Below, piece by piece: positions 61,736 to 64,000 of a DNA stretch of 64,000 nt (the stretch's first letter is position 1; each line of letters opens with the position of its first letter). The DNA comes from a bacterium (GTDB taxonomy: Bacteria; Verrucomicrobiota; Verrucomicrobiia; Verrucomicrobiales; Akkermansiaceae): positions 207,462 to 271,461 of the forward strand of contig JAAEZT010000001.1 of NCBI GenBank assembly GCA_018222765.1, given 5' to 3'. The notes beneath the pieces were generated by a model, which saw only the letters and a program-made list of their open reading frames with translations, ran no database searches and had not been told where the DNA came from. A program made the position numbers and the translations under genes.

Positions 61736-62583
61736 AACATCTTCCTCTCATCTCTGCGATCATTCTGCTCGCCGCCATCGGCTTCCTCTACTTCCAAAAA
61801 GAAGGAACTCCGGCAGAACCGGCCCCGCAAACAAACACCGAGCCCCCAAAGACGCCGCCGAAGCCCGAAAAGCCCGTCGAAATATCCGACCCGCCTACCA
61901 ACCCGCCTACCGACCCAGCAAAAGCCTCTTCGCCACCAGCGGTCGGCAAACATTGTGTCATCGGAGAGAAAACCCGCGACGGTATCGGAATCTATTATCA
62001 AGGTCGTGAAATCGCTCACGTCATGGGACACCCGGCGATCAACTGGCTCGAACGTGACAATCGCGAAGCCGAGGAATCCCCGCGCATGGCCATCAAAATG
62101 ATCGAGTTAAAACCCGGTCAAGTGCTCGCCGATGTCGGGGCAGGCTCCGGCTACTATAGCCTTCGCCTCGCCATGGAACACCCCGAGAGCCAGATTATCG
62201 GCGTCGATATCCAACCTGAAATGCTCACCTTCCTCGAGAAACGCAAAAAGCAACTCGACGTCAAAAACATCAAGACCCACCTGGGAAAAATTCACGACAT
62301 CAGCCTACCTCCCGAAAGCATCGATGCCGCCCTCATGGTCGATGCATACCACGAGTTTTCCCATCCCTACGAAATGATCAAGTCGATCTACGACGCCATG
62401 CGACCCGGCGGACGCATTTACCTTCTCGAATACCGTGCCGAGGATCCAAACGTCCCCATCAAAAAACTCCACAAAATGACCCAGGCTCAGGCAAAAAAAG
62501 AAATGGCCTTCGTCGGATTTGAATTGGAAAAAACGATGGACCAACTTCCGTGGCAACACTTCATGATTTTCAAAAAACCATGA
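61732..62583 (+). CDS. SAM-dependent methyltransferase with N-terminal membrane anchor
   Basis: Protein of 283 aa from the ATG at 61732. The first helix (about 5-20, PLISAIILLAAIGFLYF) is a signal or anchor, followed by a Pro-rich linker (TEPPKTPPKPEKPVEISDPP). A short segment with HVMGHPAINWLERDNREAEE precedes the Rossmann domain, with motif I VLADVGAGSGYYSLRLA, motif II IIGVDIQPEML and post-motif IDAALMVDAYHEF. An exported SAM-dependent enzyme is odd because SAM is cytoplasmic; the helix may be a membrane anchor with the domain inside. The substrate is unknown. It is coupled to murI and tilS by ATGA overlaps. Confidence 0.85.
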   Translation: MKHLPLISAIILLAAIGFLYFQKEGTPAEPAPQTNTEPPKTPPKPEKPVEISDPPTNPPTDPAKASSPPAVGKHCVIGEKTRDGIGIYYQGREIAHVMGHPAINWLERDNREAEESPRMAIKMIELKPGQVLADVGAGSGYYSLRLAMEHPESQIIGVDIQPEMLTFLEKRKKQLDVKNIKTHLGKIHDISLPPESIDAALMVDAYHEFSHPYEMIKSIYDAMRPGGRIYLLEYRAEDPNVPIKKLHKMTQAQAKKEMAFVGFELEKTMDQLPWQHFMIFKKP

Positions 62584-63515
62584 AGCCACCAGATTGGCTG
62601 GACCCCGAAAACGACCACCTGCTTGGACTTTCCGGCGGACGCGACTCCGTCTTTCTCGTTCACTGGCTCCATCAATCCGGCTTTCAAAACATCACCCTCT
62701 GTCACCTCAATCATCAATTCAGAGGAGAGGAAGCCGAACACGACGCCGCTTTTTGCAAAGAACTCGCCCAAGCACTCGACTTCCCCTTCCTCGCCGATTC
62801 CGTCGATGTCACCGCTCTCGCCAAGGAACAAAAACTCTCTCTCGAAACCGCAGCCCGACAAGCCCGCCATACCTTTTTCGCCCGCTGCGCGGCACAAACA
62901 AACTGCCCCCGTATCCTCCTCGCTCACCATGCTGAAGATCAGGCCGAGACGATCCTCTTCCGCCTCATCCGCGGCTCGGCAGGGATCAGAGGAATGGCTG
63001 CTCAAAAAGAAATCATCGTAAACGACACCCCTCTCCAGCTCCTGCGACCAATTCTCGGTCTCCGCCGAAGCCAGATCGACGCCTTTCTCTCAGGAGAGCA
63101 AATCGACTACCGTGAAGACGAAAGTAATCGTGAAGCTTTTGCCGTCCGAAATCGTATTCGGCACGAAGCCCTCCCTCTCCTGAGCGACATCTTCTCTCGC
63201 GACCCCATCCCCCCGCTCTTACGCGCCGAAGAACATGACCGTGAACTACGCGAACTCATGCGGTCCCAACTGGATCAACTCAACCCACTGGACCCCCAGG
63301 GACGCCTCCACCTTCCAACGCTAAGACAGCTCCCCCGCGCCATTCAACGTCAAATCCTTCACGACTACCTCCACGACCACGATATCCATGAGCTCTCCTG
63401 GGATCTTATTTCCAGGTCGATCAAGCTCCTTGAAACAGAATCCCCGCCCGCCCTCGCTCTTCCGGGTGGACTTCGCCTCCGCCGCCGCGAATCCCGCATT
63501 TTCATCTCACCATGA
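62580..63515 (+). CDS. tilS: tRNA(Ile)-lysidine synthase
   Basis: Enzyme that modifies C34 of the CAU-anticodon tRNA-Ile to lysidine, 311 aa from the ATG at 62580 (ATGA overlap); the frame open from 62550 lies in the preceding gene. The PP-loop SGGRDS is in HLLGLSGGRDSVFLVHWL. LCHLNHQFRGEEAEHDAAFC and LLAHHAEDQAETILFRLIRG are the family core, and EDESNREAFAVRNRIRHEALP closes the catalytic domain. A short C-terminal domain follows, as in compact TilS proteins. Confidence 0.95.
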   Translation: MKPPDWLDPENDHLLGLSGGRDSVFLVHWLHQSGFQNITLCHLNHQFRGEEAEHDAAFCKELAQALDFPFLADSVDVTALAKEQKLSLETAARQARHTFFARCAAQTNCPRILLAHHAEDQAETILFRLIRGSAGIRGMAAQKEIIVNDTPLQLLRPILGLRRSQIDAFLSGEQIDYREDESNREAFAVRNRIRHEALPLLSDIFSRDPIPPLLRAEEHDRELRELMRSQLDQLNPLDPQGRLHLPTLRQLPRAIQRQILHDYLHDHDIHELSWDLISRSIKLLETESPPALALPGGLRLRRRESRIFISP

Positions 63516-63967
63516 AATACCTCACCCTGATTCTCGCCCTCGGCCTTTGCTCCTGCAGTACATCGGAAGAAGATCCCAAGGACAAAAACGACCCCCATAA
63601 AAAGGACATCTCGATTAAAAAACAGATCATCGGGCGCATCGCCTCTGTTTCCTCCACCGGAGGATTCGTGCTCATCCAAAAGTACAGCGTCGGCAAAATG
63701 CCCGTGAATGCCATCATTCAAACCAGCGGGCCAGATGGTCGAACAGCCAGCCTGAAGCCCTCAGGCGAGAGAGTGCGAAACTTCTTCGCCGCCGATATCG
63801 TCAATGGCGAAGTCCAAATCGGAGATGCCGTCGCCGCCTATTTCGATCAACAGGAAAAAAAAGACCCGCCACACGCCGAGGACGAAAGCGAAAAAGAGGA
63901 CGAATCTGTCATATCTTCGCCGGAAAAAGACGATTTCAAGCCCTCAAACAACAAAGTTAAAACCTAA
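63512..63967 (+). CDS. Small lipoprotein of unknown function
   Basis: Lipoprotein of 151 aa with lipobox LCSC (about residue 15, MKYLTLILALGLCSC), an acidic/basic linker, then a small beta domain (about 37-110, QIIGRIASVSSTGGFVLIQK, GDAVAAYFDQ) and an acidic C-terminal tail (EDESEKEDESV). The start overlaps the tilS stop as ATGA, so it ends the murI operon. No known motif. Confidence 0.75.
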   Translation: MKYLTLILALGLCSCSTSEEDPKDKNDPHKKDISIKKQIIGRIASVSSTGGFVLIQKYSVGKMPVNAIIQTSGPDGRTASLKPSGERVRNFFAADIVNGEVQIGDAVAAYFDQQEKKDPPHAEDESEKEDESVISSPEKDDFKPSNNKVKT

Positions 63968-64000
63968 AAACATTGCGATTTTCGTGATAAAATCACCATT

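Noticed and set aside
1-64000. Genome-wide reassignment of UGA to an amino acid
   Set aside because: Many genes in the window end at TGA at the normal family length, several in ATGA overlaps (for example 5334-5336, 61733-61735 and 62581-62583), so UGA is an ordinary stop here.
1-64000. CRISPR array or tandem-repeat locus
   Set aside because: No series of regularly spaced repeats was found on reading through the window.

Overview
The window looks like a chromosome segment of a Verrucomicrobiota bacterium (probably Verrucomicrobiales). This rests on gene families rather than any search. There are several secreted sulfatases, a DUF1552 protein paired with a large DUF1592-type cytochrome protein, an ECF sigma / FecR-LamG pair driving a sulfatase, and an oversized NusB next to ribBA-ribH. 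Many genes are packed with ATGA or TAATG overlaps.

Region by region: (1) 1-15,120 is an accessory polysaccharide/sulfate-ester block: an ECF sigma - FecR/LamG - sulfatase operon on the minus strand, then a plus-strand operon sulfatase - DUF1552 - DUF1592 - sulfatase, a secreted phosphoesterase with a CBM9-like tail, and a serine hydrolase. (2) 15,488-45,351 is an integrated genomic island of about 29.8 kb. It is bounded by a perfect 35-bp direct repeat containing the 3' end of tRNA-Lys(TTT). The intact tRNA lies at the right end, and a tyrosine recombinase sits just inside the left end. Its cargo is metal/toxicant efflux: an ABC tripartite pump, a Czc-like RND operon with a His-rich protein and a CDF exporter, and a convergent Cus-like RND operon with glutaredoxin-MauE. 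A small variable zone with a HipA remnant lies between the two RND operons. (3) 45,503-64,000 is mostly core: ribBA-ribH-nusB, an AI-2E family permease, a cobalamin-riboswitch-controlled TonB receptor, pyruvate phosphate dikinase, rplS, rplI, murI, tilS and several secreted proteins.

The most unusual signal is in the island. The two RND operons each carry, late in the operon, an outer-membrane-barrel-like gene whose reading frame contains exactly two in-frame UGA codons spaced as U-x-x-U. No other stop or frameshift is seen in either. In both genes a 7-nt-arm hairpin starts 10 nt after the second UGA, so its loop begins 17 nt after that UGA, and the second loop base is G. This matches the published rules for bacterial SECIS elements, so both are candidate diselenide (UxxU) selenoproteins. 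A second theme is that each of the three pumps is preceded by a small secreted Cys-rich protein. Two of these are clearly paralogous and share an upstream TGGAATAAG box. Together they suggest a thiol/selenol-based extracytoplasmic metal-handling system built around efflux pumps, with no conventional transcriptional regulator visible in the island.

All functional calls come from reading motifs by eye. No database search, folding program or codon-usage calculation was run.
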